NCBI GenBank assembly: GCA_942486035.1
Contig: CALNXK010000008.1
Coordinates: 5,840,001 to 5,904,000 of the forward strand
Source of the DNA: Porites lobata
Taxonomy: Eukaryota; Cnidaria; Anthozoa; Scleractinia; Poritidae
DNA length: 64,000 nt
Direction of reading: 5' to 3'
Shown in pieces: positions 9,469 through 19,410 of the stretch; within the stretch, counting starts at the first letter, position 1; each line of letters begins with the position of its first letter. The translations under genes were made by a program, and so were the position numbers. A model generated the notes under the pieces. That model ran no database searches. It saw only the letters and a program-made list of their open reading frames with translations, and was not told the DNA's origin.

Positions 9469-12400
9469 CTGAGTCGGCCTCTTGGGCTATTGAGTCAGAG
9501 GCCACAAGGGCGAGAGGAATAATTGTTTTTTAATTAGTAAAATCCACCTAGTTGGTCAAAAATATCGAGACAAAACAACTTTAGCTAGTTAAAGCTAGAC
9601 TTTAATCCATTTTTACCGCCAAAAAGCCGGCGCTTTTCGCTACTAGTGGGCTATAACATATAGCCTAGTAGTAGCTCAACCAATCAGAACGCAGAATTGT
9701 TAATAGACCACTAGTTGGATTTTACTTATTGGTACTAGTTTTGGTATTAGTTGACTGCATTCCATCTTTTTGTTTTTCTTCCATCCCTCCCATATTTTTG
9801 TCGCACACCAGTCTTACTTAGCTCGACACTGTAATTAACTGTTTTAGTTCTAATGTTATTCCATACATTGATTTCCATATGATTTTCCATTCGAATTCAT
9901 TATGGTACTAATAAAGATCTACCAACCAGTCGCGGATCCAGAGGAGGGGCCCGGGGGGCCCGCTCCCACCTTATTTCTAGACCAAACTGAGGCCCAAACG
10001 ACTGAAAAAAATCTTTTTTGAGATACCTGTATAGGCCAGTAAACTGGAGAGTTTCGTGGCAGGTATAAAGTCGACATAAATTCAACTTCATTTTCAGACC
10101 ACACTTCTTTGGTCCTGCAAACAGGAATGGCTGAACCAGTTCCACTGCTTGGAAACTTGGAGCAATAACTATAAAAAGAAATTCAGAACAGAAAAGTAAA
10201 TTTGGACAAAATTAATATGATGTAGGTCAAATAAAAATTCAATTCAGGGTAAAAATTTTTAAAGGGGCTATGTCGTGGCTGTCTGGTTCATTTTATTGAT
10301 AGGGAACTTAAGCAAGGACATTTTTGAGCGACACCTGTCAACCAGAAGTGGACTTTTTGTGCCCTTCGGCCGTGATTTGGAACCAATTCTTGGGCAAATC
10401 GTCTCTATAAGAGTAAAGACACTTTACAATCCAAATTTGGAAGCGTAAAGGCAGTGTGGCCGAGTGGTCACCGTGTCAGACTAGGGACTTAAAACTGGGA
10501 CTGCCCGATTGGTCTCTGGCGACTTGCTGGGTTTGTTCCCGGTTGTCGCAGTTCAAATCCTCCGCCACATTTGTAAATAGCCAACTGCAATGGTTGCCTC
10601 CTGCCAGTTGGGGTTTTTACTCCTGGTTGGGTGTATTTATATTATTTGTTTCTAAGCCAGTATTTGAGTGAAGTGCCTGTAAACTAGCTGGATAAGCTAA
10701 GTGCACGTTCCACTATAAACAACTTGCTCTTAAACCTTAACCCAAGGTTCTCATTAAGTGCCAGCAACCAGCTAAAAAACCGGTTACTTTGAGGTCTGTG
10801 CTGTCTACTTTAAGGGGAAAATAGATAAAGTGAGGGAGTGGAAGCCTCCAGTTGCCTACAACACTTGATTGCCAAGCCCCCTACTTTTACATCCTAGCTG
10901 TCTACTTTAGAACTTAATGAAAACCCTGTAAAATTATCCGGCTGACATGCAACTATGCATCCTCATTCGCTATGGAACTTGAGAAAGATGTATAATTAAT
11001 ATTATATGTTGCAGGTCATTATCAAACCCAGGTTGTTTCAACCTAGCTTAAACAGCTGTAGCTTGCAGTGCAGGCATTTTCCTTGGGCACACAAAAGTTT
11101 TTGCTAGCAAAGGTGCCATGTTGAAACTCCAAAAGAGAGGAGGAAGTGGGGCAAGTCAAAAGGAGCTTTTTCCTCCCCTTCCCCTCCCCCTTTTTTCTTT
11201 TGCCCCTAGCTATTTCTACTCTCCCCGATCCCAATCCTCCTCTCTCACAAAATCAAAGATGGCGGCTACAAACATAAACAAACATGAACCACTAGGGACA
11301 GCGCATAACTAATCAAAAGGTGAAAGTGGGCAACATGCTGTTGCTAGCGGCCTTTTAAACAAACAGCTTTCACAAACCCAAAATACACCTGCCCAGCAGG
11401 CTACCTAGCTTAACACACATGTAATTAGGGCTCCATTGTGCTGGACAGTAGTGATTAAGAATCACGCTAGGCAAGAGCCCATGGGCTCCTGACCTAGGTT
11501 AAAAATTTTAACCACAATTTAATGTGGACCTACAAACAGATACAGGGAAAAATCTGTTCATGACTTCCATTATCTAAATGCAGCCTACAAGGAACCTGAC
11601 AGGAAGCAAAGCGAGCATGTATCTAAAGATTAAAAGGGTAGCAGTAGAAATTAAGTCCACTGGGTGGAAATATATTTCTCTTTTTATTTTCCGTATTTCC
11701 CCACCCCTGCCCCGCCCACAAAACCTAGCACTTTTAATTGACTCACATCCAGTTAAGCATTCATAGCATAATAAGGCACAAGGAAAAAGAAGGGTGTAAA
11801 CAATCTAGTACAATTTAGGATGGTAATTTACATTGACTACCTGTTGAGGAGGGAAATGCTTGACAAAAGATCCACCTTTGGTCCACCCTCACCATAAGGT
11901 TCATATGCTGTAACTGGTTGATCCTCAGGGAAGAGTTTCTTTACTTCACAGCATGGGAGTCGGCAGTTAGGACATCTCTCAGCTAAAACATTTTCTATCC
12001 CTTGCAAACTCTGCTTGATTCAAAAAAATTTTATGTGTTATTGACCAAGCATGAGGTAAATATAAAGGTGGCTGGATATTGACCAAGTTCTTTTTTGCAT
12101 TTTTATTACCTGAGACAAGACCAAGGTCAATAAAGATGCAAAAAAGAAAGAGGCCAATATCCAGCCATCTTGACCAGACAAGCTTGGTCAATTGTTTATT
12201 GACCCAAAAAATACTTTTTCTTGCGCTACCAGCACGGGAAATCCCAAGTGGGCAAGATGGGCCCACCTTTCCCACTTGGGTAGCCAATCATAATGTACAT
12301 GTAGGATTGGCTTCATCTTGCCTGCTCACAGATTCAGCCAAACATCAAATGAGATTACTGCACATTCACACTGCTTGACAATCAACAAGGGGTCAATTCA

Positions 12401-15400
12401 ACAAAATTTTGACAAGTGTTACATGTACATGTACTATAATTTACATGAAAAGGTGTAGGTATTTTTTTCAAACTCTAGTAAAAGTGTTATTAAACTGAGT
12501 CCAGGCTTCTTTCAAGGGTGGGGACTATCCCAATGCTCTACAGGAAATTTAAAGAAGAAGGAAGTAAATTTAATTAGACAGCAATATATTAGATGATAGA
12601 GTGCTCAATGTCAAGTGTGGGAGTGCAAAGGGGATCATCCCCCTCCTCCACTGAAGGGGTCTGGGAGCCTCCCCAGAGAAAAATTTTAATTTGGGGGCCC
12701 TGAAAAGTGAATTGCACTGCAATTGCAGTGAATTGAAAATAGCAGATAGAGGAACATCTTGGTCCCATGATCAATCACAATGATATTACATGTATCTTCT
12801 GATTTTTGGTGTAACAATGCTTATGACAAAGAAGTCACGATTGCAACAGTACACCTGTTACTCAGGGTTGTCAAAAAGTGTTGAAGTAGATGGCTGAGTT
12901 GTCAAAGTAAGCGGCCAGTCCAGGGATATTTTATTTAAAAAAACTCCACCCATAAAGAAATGCCAAGCAGAGTAGCCGGCCGATACTAACCAAGAAGGCA
13001 GCGATTTTCACTGGCTACTTTTGACAACCCTGGTTACTGCATTGTAATAGTCAAAGAGACCTCAGAAATCAACCCTCTTGATTGTTTTCAGTGCTTTCAT
13101 CCTTTTTCCACAATCAAATATGGGATTTACTTCAAGGTTTCACCTTGGGCTCATTTAAAATCAAACCATAAACTAAATTCACTAAGTCTTACTGGCTATA
13201 CCTTAAACTTCTCCTCAGCCTTTGCCTTTTCTGTCTGTCTAACAAGAACAATGAATTTGGCCCCTGTAGATTTCAGGCTCCTCTTCACACTGAAATAATG
13301 TTTGTAGTCCTTAGGCATCCCTTGACGTATCAGCAAGCTACATCTGCGTGCATACAGGTCCTTTTCAATCTCAAAAGTTGCGACAAGGACATTTACGGAA
13401 CCATCTTGCATGCAATCCATAACGGTTACCTTACCCTCCACTTCATCAACCAGGCCTTGCTCAAGAACATCTTGTTTTGCTTTCTTACTACAGACACACG
13501 CACTCTTAAGAAAATTGTACTCAGGAAATTTATCTGATAGCTTATTAATGAGAGAATTCAGAGCCTTTGCAACGATGGTACTAGGGACAAGAATGACACA
13601 CAAGGGATCATCACATTGAGTCTTTGATCCATACGTTGTTGGCACATTTTGCGGTTGAGAGGCTACTGTCCAGTTCTTGGGAAGTTGTGTTGAAGCCGAC
13701 AAGTCAACAGGTTGTTGCTCAGGAAATCCTGTTAGATCATCTGCAGCCATATGAGTTTGATCATCCGATAAGGGGCCTGAATCTGCACATAGACCTTCTT
13801 GGCAAATGGACCCTTGAAAAGAACAATCTGCAGTGTAACCAGGCTTTAAATGCATTGACATGTGAAACAGCAGTTTCTCTGTCAAATCAGTCAATTCACA
13901 TCTTTCAAAAGTACTATTCTCCAGCAAGTTGACAACTAAACTTAGCTGTGTCCTGCAATATTGGAGAATGAGCAGGTCATAGTTTTCAGAACATTTTTTT
14001 TCAAACTTCATGATCTCTTTTATCGTAATTTTGGCAATATAAGCAGTGTGCTCTGGCCCAAACAACAAGAGAACCTTATGGCACTCGCTTAAAACATGTT
14101 TGGCAAACTTGACACATTCTTGAGTTGCATCTTGCTCTTTGATGTCTTTCAGAAATATGACAGCATTTTGAAGAATTTCCTTGAGCTTACAAATAAGTTG
14201 ATTGTCCTCAGAAGCATGAGTGTAGTACACTAACTCTTCATCACTACGTTCTCCATATCTGTTCAAGCCCAGCAAATCATAAGAAACAGATGCCTTGCAA
14301 TTAAATGTTTCCTCCACTGAGCTAAGAAACCGTTCAGTACCTTGCAGACATGATAGTTGACGTGAAATCTCTGAAGACAGCCCAACAATTTTTGGCCTAA
14401 AATCCAGTTCACAATTCTCTACATGATTTAAAATAAGTGTGAACGGATGACCCGGAGAAGTAGCATGATGGCACTGGTCCAGAATAATCAAGCTGATAGA
14501 TGTTAAATTTAACACTCCAACTTTTATAAACTGTAGAAAACTGGAGGCTGTTGCAACCAAAATATCACTTTTATGAGGCAACCATTGATTGTTTCCAGTA
14601 ACCTCCTCTTCATCAAAATAAGTTTTCACAGACAACGTACTTTGGTTTGCCATAGCTTTCAGGAATGGCTTCACCAACTGAGCTGAAGACACAAAGCAAA
14701 AAAATGATTAAGTGGCCCAATAATTGATGGATAACTTCAACCCTTGTTACATCACACGCATGCAGCACAACTTGTCATTAGCTTATCATTAATGAAATGG
14801 AAAAATAAAGTTGATGGATACGTATTATTTTGTGAGTTAAGTAGGTCTGGAAATAAATATAGATGTATTCAAGTTGTTTTTTCTTTCTTGACTGTTCATC
14901 ATTAATTTTCCCACAGCCCAGTGTCAGGAATTGTATCCATCCTGTCATAATGCCCTCCCTACATCTCTAAACAGACTGTATGTCTCTAGTGGGAAAGAGG
15001 GTATATGGTACATTTTCTACCCACAATTAAAAAAGCCAGAAGCTGGAGTTTCCTTCTGATTAGTCAAGAAGCAATTGTGAATAAGTTCTGTTGATTGATT
15101 GATTCATCATGTCTTTCAGTAAAAACATCAGCAGATTATCATACAGTGAAACCTGTATTAAGCGGAAAACCTCAGGGAATGTTGTAGTGTCCACTTAATA
15201 CAGAGAGTCCGCCTAATACAGGTTTCGATAGATAATGTCATATGAGGTGTTGAATGCCATTCAAATGAACAGTGGAAATGTTTAGAATATTCCCAGAGAC
15301 TATGATGCTATACAGTACATTTGCATTAATTTCCTTATTATGTTTTTGGTACTATGATAAATAATTATTATTGATCATAGTACCAAAAACATATAACTAC

Positions 15401-16652
15401 AACTCAAATTTGAAGAAATCAGAGGAATGAAACAAGCTGATTAAAAGCAAAATGAAATAGAAAACAATACTGTACTGTGAAACTAATCAAATAAGTTCAT
15501 CAAGTCATGTTTTTAAATGTAAAAATCAAAAAATTTATGGGTGGCAGTCTTTTGCATTTCCGGCATCTGGCATGTTGGGTGGTGGAATTTAATATTACAA
15601 GTGTCCGTTTAATACAGGTAATCAACAATAGAAATGACTATTCCAGGTACTTTTAAGGTGTCCGCGTCTGTTTCTGCTTAATAGAGGTGTCCACTTGATA
15701 ACGGTTTTATGTAAAGTAAATAAAGGAAATAAATTTGGGGACTTCGGCTACTGTCCGCTTAATAGAGGGTGTCCGCTTAATACAGGTTTCACTGTCGGAT
15801 AGAAATCAAATCACTTTACATTTAATGTAAAGTACAGGGTTGTCAATAAGGTTTTAAGTAGGTAGAAAAAGTTTAAAGAGAAGGCAGAGATAAAAAACTC
15901 ACACCAAAGGCAAAACTTGTACATCCCAAAGGCTCAAGTTACTAGGGGGATTTGGGGCCATGTCAGTCTCACTATTTTTTAACTATTCTCTTGGCCCTCA
16001 TGACAAGACTCCCATTCTCATGTTTTTTGTTTTTAGGAAATCATTCTAAAATGAAATGTTACCTTGCTGGATAAAAATGGAAATGTAATGGAGAATGCCA
16101 GTGCCCATTCAAGCCTACATGGCACTTTGTCTATAACATTTTTAGCCATGAAAGTTGGCTTATCCAGAAGAAACTACCCAGTTACTATAAGTTTCATCCT
16201 AGTGATGACCTCCTCCCAGGCCCCTTAGAGTCATAAAAAAATGGCATCTTGTTACAAGAAAGATCACAAGATAATACGTATTCAAATAAACAGTGAATTC
16301 TCCTCAGGAGACTGAGACCTATTGCCATTCTAAATAATTATAATCTCTAACTCGACTGACTCGACTCGTACATGTCAGATATATATTGATTTTAGCACTG
16401 CACTTTTACATAAGCTCTCCTTGTAATCTCAGGCTTACCAGTCTCGTCGTTGACCAAAAGAACCATCAACCCAGCTTTCAGAGCTCGTCGCCGAAACTGT
16501 TGGAAGATCTTAAATGCAATGAAAAGCTTAGACTCGCTTGTAGCCATACAAACAACACTCGCACTTCCGGAATCCAACGCTCTTTCCACCAAATCCACTG
16601 CATAATGTGGACGCTGAAATGAGATTTCTTTTTCTCGTTTACTTACATTCAT
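7924..16652 (-). CDS. Dcr: Dicer-like gene, 5' half: degenerate helicase plus Dicer-dimerisation domain
   Basis: Five exons on the minus strand (16652-16439, 14682-13202, 11977-11841, 10168-10027, 8069-7924) join in one frame to give at least 706 residues. Residues 1-565 align by eye with the Dicer N-terminal helicase; about 566-706 match the Dicer-dimerisation (DUF283) domain, with signatures AYEPYGEGGPKVD, YCSKFPSS, STLYLPRNSPV and LHKSGELDDDL. Known Dicers process double-stranded RNA into small RNAs. Platform, PAZ and RNase III parts are not seen and would lie left of position 1 if the gene is complete. Catalytic helicase motifs are altered: Walker A (SESKL for GSGKT, ~39-43), DQCH for DECH (140-143), LSSEIS for the LTAS-type motif III (173-178), and no QxxGRxxR (KRSLKST at ~538-544). 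DUF283 makes RIG-I-like proteins unlikely. Confidence 0.85.
8107..8407 (-). mobile_element. tRNA-derived SINE, minus strand, with a second truncated copy
   Basis: On the minus strand, 8230-8158 folds as a tRNA-like head: A box TAACTCAGTGGTTAGAG, B box GGGTTCAATTCCC, and an AGT triplet at the anticodon position (threonine-like). The body continues to about 8107. A second, headless copy of the same body (AGAATGATAT...GAGTTCCAGATGGGA) lies at about 8345-8405. The pair sits in the intron between Dicer-like exons 4 and 5. Confidence 0.65.
8408..9276. other. intron of the Dicer-like gene; degraded repeats, no exon seen
   Basis: A 156-codon plus-strand frame (8645-9115) crosses this stretch but shows no domain. 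The sequence carries Tc1-like end fragments (for example ACAGTCAAATCTCTATCAGA near 8806) and repeated GACGTCCCGGACGTC-like words around 9070-9260. It is best read as transposon debris. Confidence 0.5.
9435..9740. mobile_element. MITE, absent from unit 2
   Basis: A GC-rich palindromic head (CCTCGAGCCCGAATGGGCTC and its partial complement at 9495-9520) joins an inverted-repeat pair (AATCCACCTAGTTGGTC at about 9541 and GACCACTAGTTGGATT at about 9706). Unit 2 lacks the whole stretch from about 9322 to 9865, so this either inserted after duplication or was deleted there. Confidence 0.5.
10027..10168 (-). CDS. Dcr: Dicer-like exon 4 (dimerisation domain)
   Basis: The acceptor is TTTTTATAG before base 10168; the donor is ACAG|GTATCT after 10027; 142 nt, phase 2 to 0. 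The product YCSKFPSSGTGSAI then PVCRTKEV then STLYLPRNSPVYWPIQ aligns residue-by-residue with the central DUF283 segment of animal Dicers. It is too short to appear as a stand-alone ORF and was found by reading through the splice sites. Confidence 0.85.
10451..10680 (+). mobile_element. tRNA-derived SINE in Dicer-like intron, unit 1
   Basis: GTGTGGCCGAGTGGTC is a good pol III A box of leucine/serine tRNA type, and GTTGTCGCAGTTCAAATCC carries a B box. A body ending near TATTTGAGTG follows. The copy at 29962-30184 is the duplicated counterpart. The A-to-B distance is longer than in a tRNA gene, so this is a SINE. Confidence 0.65.
10681..11840. other. Dicer-like intron between exons 4 and 3, no exon seen
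   Basis: AT-rich with several pyrimidine tracts. AAGATGGCGGC at about 11257 matches the YY1-type motif. The plus-strand ORFs here are short and, where shared with unit 2, are explained by recent duplication. Confidence 0.5.
11841..11982 (-). CDS. Dcr: Dicer-like exon 3 (start of dimerisation domain)
   Basis: Encodes CPNCRLPCCEVKKLFPEDQP followed by VTAYEPYGEGGPKVDLLSSI, which matches the start of DUF283. The donor is AACAG|GTAGTC (phase 2). Two acceptors are possible: TTTTAG before 11982, which gives a stop after 13 codons from the phase-0 exon 2, or CTGAG before 11977, which is in frame. The second is the one I use. Unit 2 lacks the four bases that separate the two and is in frame from the first acceptor. 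Confidence 0.8.
13202..14682 (-). CDS. Dcr: Dicer-like exon 2 (most of the helicase domain)
   Basis: The acceptor is TGTCTTCAG|CT at 14683-14684 and the donor is AAG|GTATAG after base 13202; 1,481 nt, joining phase 1 to phase 0. It encodes 493 residues plus a split codon, including ILDQCHHATSP (motif II region), the insert-domain signature LLLFGPEHTAYIAKI, and the second RecA-like lobe DPLCVILVP to QTEKAKAEEKFK. An acidic low-complexity linker (about residues 370-420) separates the lobes, as in other Dicers. Confidence 0.9.
15144..15794. mobile_element. Tigger/pogo-like non-autonomous element, unit 1 copy
   Basis: CAGTGAAACCTGTATTAAGC at the left is mirrored by GCTTAATACAGGTTTCACTG at the right. 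Sub-terminal copies of 'GTCCRCTTAATA' recur inside (about 15190, 15600, 15690, 15760). TA precedes the left end; the right flank has mutated to TC. It lies in the intron between Dicer-like exons 1 and 2 and is shared with unit 2, so it predates the duplication. Confidence 0.75.
16439..16652 (-). CDS. Dcr: Dicer-like exon 1 (start codon, Walker-A region)
   Basis: Begins MNVSKREKEISFQRPHYAVD and ends in VLLVNDET plus one base before a donor G|GTAAGC. The order of PHYAVDLVERAL (Q-motif-like segment), a Walker-A-like stretch and FIAFKIFQQF matches the start of Dicer helicases, but the nucleotide-binding GKT is SKL. A GTAAGT occurs six bases after the ATG, but using it would leave an intron of only about 40 bases, so I keep the frame open from this ATG. 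Confidence 0.8.
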
Positions 16653-17700
16653 CGTTTAACTCTATGATTTCAGCGTGTTGTGGGTGAAAAAAAGTCGTTT
16701 TCACAGAAGTTTGGAAAAGACCGCCACGGAGGCGGCCATCTTTAAATTGGCACCCAGTCCCCCAATATTCTGTCTCGTTGGGTCACAGGCCACCCAAGCT
16801 CTGTGCATGAACCGCATGTGCCCATAAGGAACATTCTGTGGACTACATGAGAAATTCAATATAGTTGAATAGTTGAATGTAGAAACGCACCTCACTTACC
16901 TAAACCTGGGTTTTTTGCTGCGTTTTCTGTGCAACCTGGGCTCAATTCATGGCCACCATGGCTCTATGGTTTTGCAGCTCGCTGTTTGTTTCGTGTTATT
17001 TTCCTAAAAACTACGAACCGAAGCTAACCAAGGTTGGTTACTGTGCGCAACCTCAACTCACAATTGCATCACAAACCATCGCGCAGATCCACCATAAAAC
17101 ACCATCACCTTTATTTTCCGCTCGTCATGAGTAATGAAGTGCGATTTTGGTGGAAAACATTTCATCAAGCTTTAGGTTCTGGCAAGAGCCATGCCGCTTA
17201 CGCTCATCTCAAAAACTATGCGTTCCGTAGTGAAAGCGATGATTTTACACAGCCCTTACATACACTAATCTCATTGGCTAATTCTCAAGACTGAATAGTT
17301 TCTCAGTAAATGCTTATTCTCCATTTGCACGCCTCCCATAATGCCCCTTGTTTTCCCCCAAAAGTGATGAATAAAAATTGTCTTTACATTCGTCTTGGAA
17401 CGACTGTAACACCCAGGAAAAATGAAAAACCAAGGCCGGTTGGGGGGGAGGGGGGGGGGGGCGCAAACAAGGTGAATTATGGGAGATGTGCAGAGGGTGA
17501 AAAAGGTAATGGGCGAGAGAGGAATCAATAGTAAAAAACTGCTGCATGCATTGTGGTTAAACAAACAGATGTATTGTGAGTAGAAATCGAAAATATTAAT
17601 GTCCCTGAGGTCTGCTGCGTTGTTCGCTCGCTTCGGGAACAGGGCGGTAGGATGTTTTCTTTTATTAAAAATAAAATGATTTTATTAAGTTAAAAACAAC
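16653..17700. other. upstream region of the Dicer-like gene; no coding feature
   Basis: Probable 5' UTR and promoter region of the minus-strand Dicer-like gene. It contains GGCGGCCATCTTTAAA near 16731, close to a reversed YY1-type site, about 80 bp upstream of the ATG. No TATA box is evident. A G-run at 17441-17461 differs in length between units. Confidence 0.4.
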
Positions 17701-17768
17701 AGATGTTAGCCTAGTGGTTTTTATTACACAGGGAACTCGCATGGGCTGAGATTCGTAAACGTTCTGAT

Positions 17769-17833
17769 AATCTCGTACCCAGATCTCACTCTAGCTGTTT
17801 TACCTGGGCCGTGGGAGATCTGGGTACGAGATT
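17769..17833. mobile_element. 65-bp MITE with 11-bp target duplication
   Basis: Inverted ends AATCTCGTACCCAGATCTC and its complement enclose about 27 bp. The 11-mer AACGTTCTGAT flanks it on both sides (17758-17768 and 17834-17844). Unit 2 at about 38406-38416 has a single AACGTTCTGAT and no element, i.e. the empty site. Confidence 0.85.
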
Positions 17834-18009
17834 AACGTTCTGATAGATAGATTGTTCTTTACTCAGGGATAATCGGTATTTTCGCCCAAACTATTAGCCT
17901 GAGAGAGCATCCGGTTTTTTCGGAGCTAGTTTCACCCGCCGGAGGGAGAGAAGCGACAACATAAAATACGTCTGCGGTTCTCAGGCTACCAAACTGAAAG
18001 ATGACACTT

Positions 18010-18102
18010 TAGCCTGTGAACAGGCTCTCTGTTTGGGGAAAAAAATAGCAAGGATTCCCTCTCCCTAGTTCCCTGCTCGACCAAAGGCCTGTTCACAGGC
18101 TA
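18010..18102. mobile_element. short palindromic MITE, unit 1 copy
   Basis: TAGCCTGTGAACAGGC at the left and GCCTGTTCACAGGCTA at the right flank a ~60-bp centre. The same element is at 38585-38678 in unit 2. Unit 3 at about 54793 has uninterrupted sequence, so insertion happened after unit 3 separated and before units 1 and 2 split. Confidence 0.7.
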
Positions 18103-19328
18103 ACACTTGTTCAGTATACGTTTAATGTTTTTTTCTTTTTTTAGCCGAACCTATTGTAGTGTTTAAATCAAGGTTAATTTCGGAAGCCGAAGCAAGGGCG
18201 ACTGGAATCAGTAACACATTAAAACTGACCAGGTTTATCAAGCAGCTTCAAACCCTTTCTTCAACCTGTTCATTTGTGTACTAAACATTAAATCTAGGCA
18301 CCAGTTTAACAACTTATCCATGTTATCTGATTCAATTCAATTCGATATTTTTTAATCAATTGCTAACGTTAACCTGTGTTAAATTTTTGGTTATTCACCA
18401 ATACAAAAATATTATAGGGCTTTAGCTTTTTTACTAACAGGAAAGAAGGAGCTAACTCGAAGAGTAGGGGGTGAACTTATAGCGGGCTAATTCACTAAGA
18501 GGTCTAGAAGGCGACCTCACTAACATTCCATTGTAGATATCAACCTGATTTGCCTGGTAAGTTTTTTTTATCCCCTGATCAAAAGTTTTGTTTCATTCTC
18601 CTTTCATATTTTACGATGCTATTCTGCCTATTGTTGAGAAAATTGTCCGTAAGGAGCCTTTAAACGTCCAAGCCATCAAACATATTCAACAGTCAGAATG
18701 CATGGGGGAAATTTTTCTAAAATTATTTTACTAGATAGGAATAAGCCTCGAATGACTACTCAAGACAAAGTAAGGGTCGCACAAACACCAGATGAACTCC
18801 TTCGTGGCCGCAACAGTAGCAAAGCCAAACAAGTTTAAACTTGTGTCTTGCGACTTTCCTGTTGAATTAACTAACGACAAGAGAGAATAAGCTCCTTCTA
18901 TCTTCCTTACGACCCCCCGCTCCCACACCCCGACAATTTAACGTCAAATTCGCCATTTCTCAAAATCCCATCCAAAAAAAATCTAGCCAGAGGCTAAACA
19001 AAAGGGCTTTTTACTCGTGACTGACATCGTTCCAAAGTTTAAAGAATTTTCAGCAAACGACCTTAGACATTCCGTCTCAGAATTAGACTGCCCTTGGACC
19101 TACCTAGATGGCAAAACCCCTGACTTTGGAAAACGTTTCTACAATTCACCTCCTCGCCAAATTGACCAAATTGGCCTTAAAAATTTTATCACTTTGACCC
19201 TTCATGTCCTAACTTGCGTTTGTTAGCTAACACCTCTACAAATGACGACATTCATACCAAATTTTATATTTACATTTTAGCACTGAACTTTCACGAAATT
19301 TCTCTCCTTTGAACTGAATTATCTCTGA
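18103..19328. other. spacer between the membrane-protein gene 3' end and the Dicer-like promoter
   Basis: No supported gene. Short ORFs at 18731-18928 (minus) and 19017-19226 (plus) have counterparts in unit 2 but show no domain, and the unit 3 counterparts are broken, which argues against coding. Confidence 0.45.
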
Positions 19329-19334
19329 TTTATT
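19329..19334 (-). terminator. polyadenylation signal AATAAA, gene copy 1
   Basis: Canonical AATAAA on the minus strand, 77 nt after the stop codon of membrane-protein gene copy 1. It is conserved at the same distance in copy 2, while copy 3 has AACAAA at the equivalent place. Confidence 0.6.
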
Positions 19335-19410
19335 TAATTAAAGTTGTTCTTGCCTTTATGATTACTTGAGCCGTTCTCAACTCACACATGAGGTGAAAAA
19401 TTCTAGACGT

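Noticed and set aside
13196..16652. RIG-I-like receptor (antiviral helicase) as the identity of the helicase gene
   Set aside because: The downstream exons encode a Dicer-dimerisation domain, and the helicase insert signature matches Dicer; RIG-I-like proteins have no DUF283.
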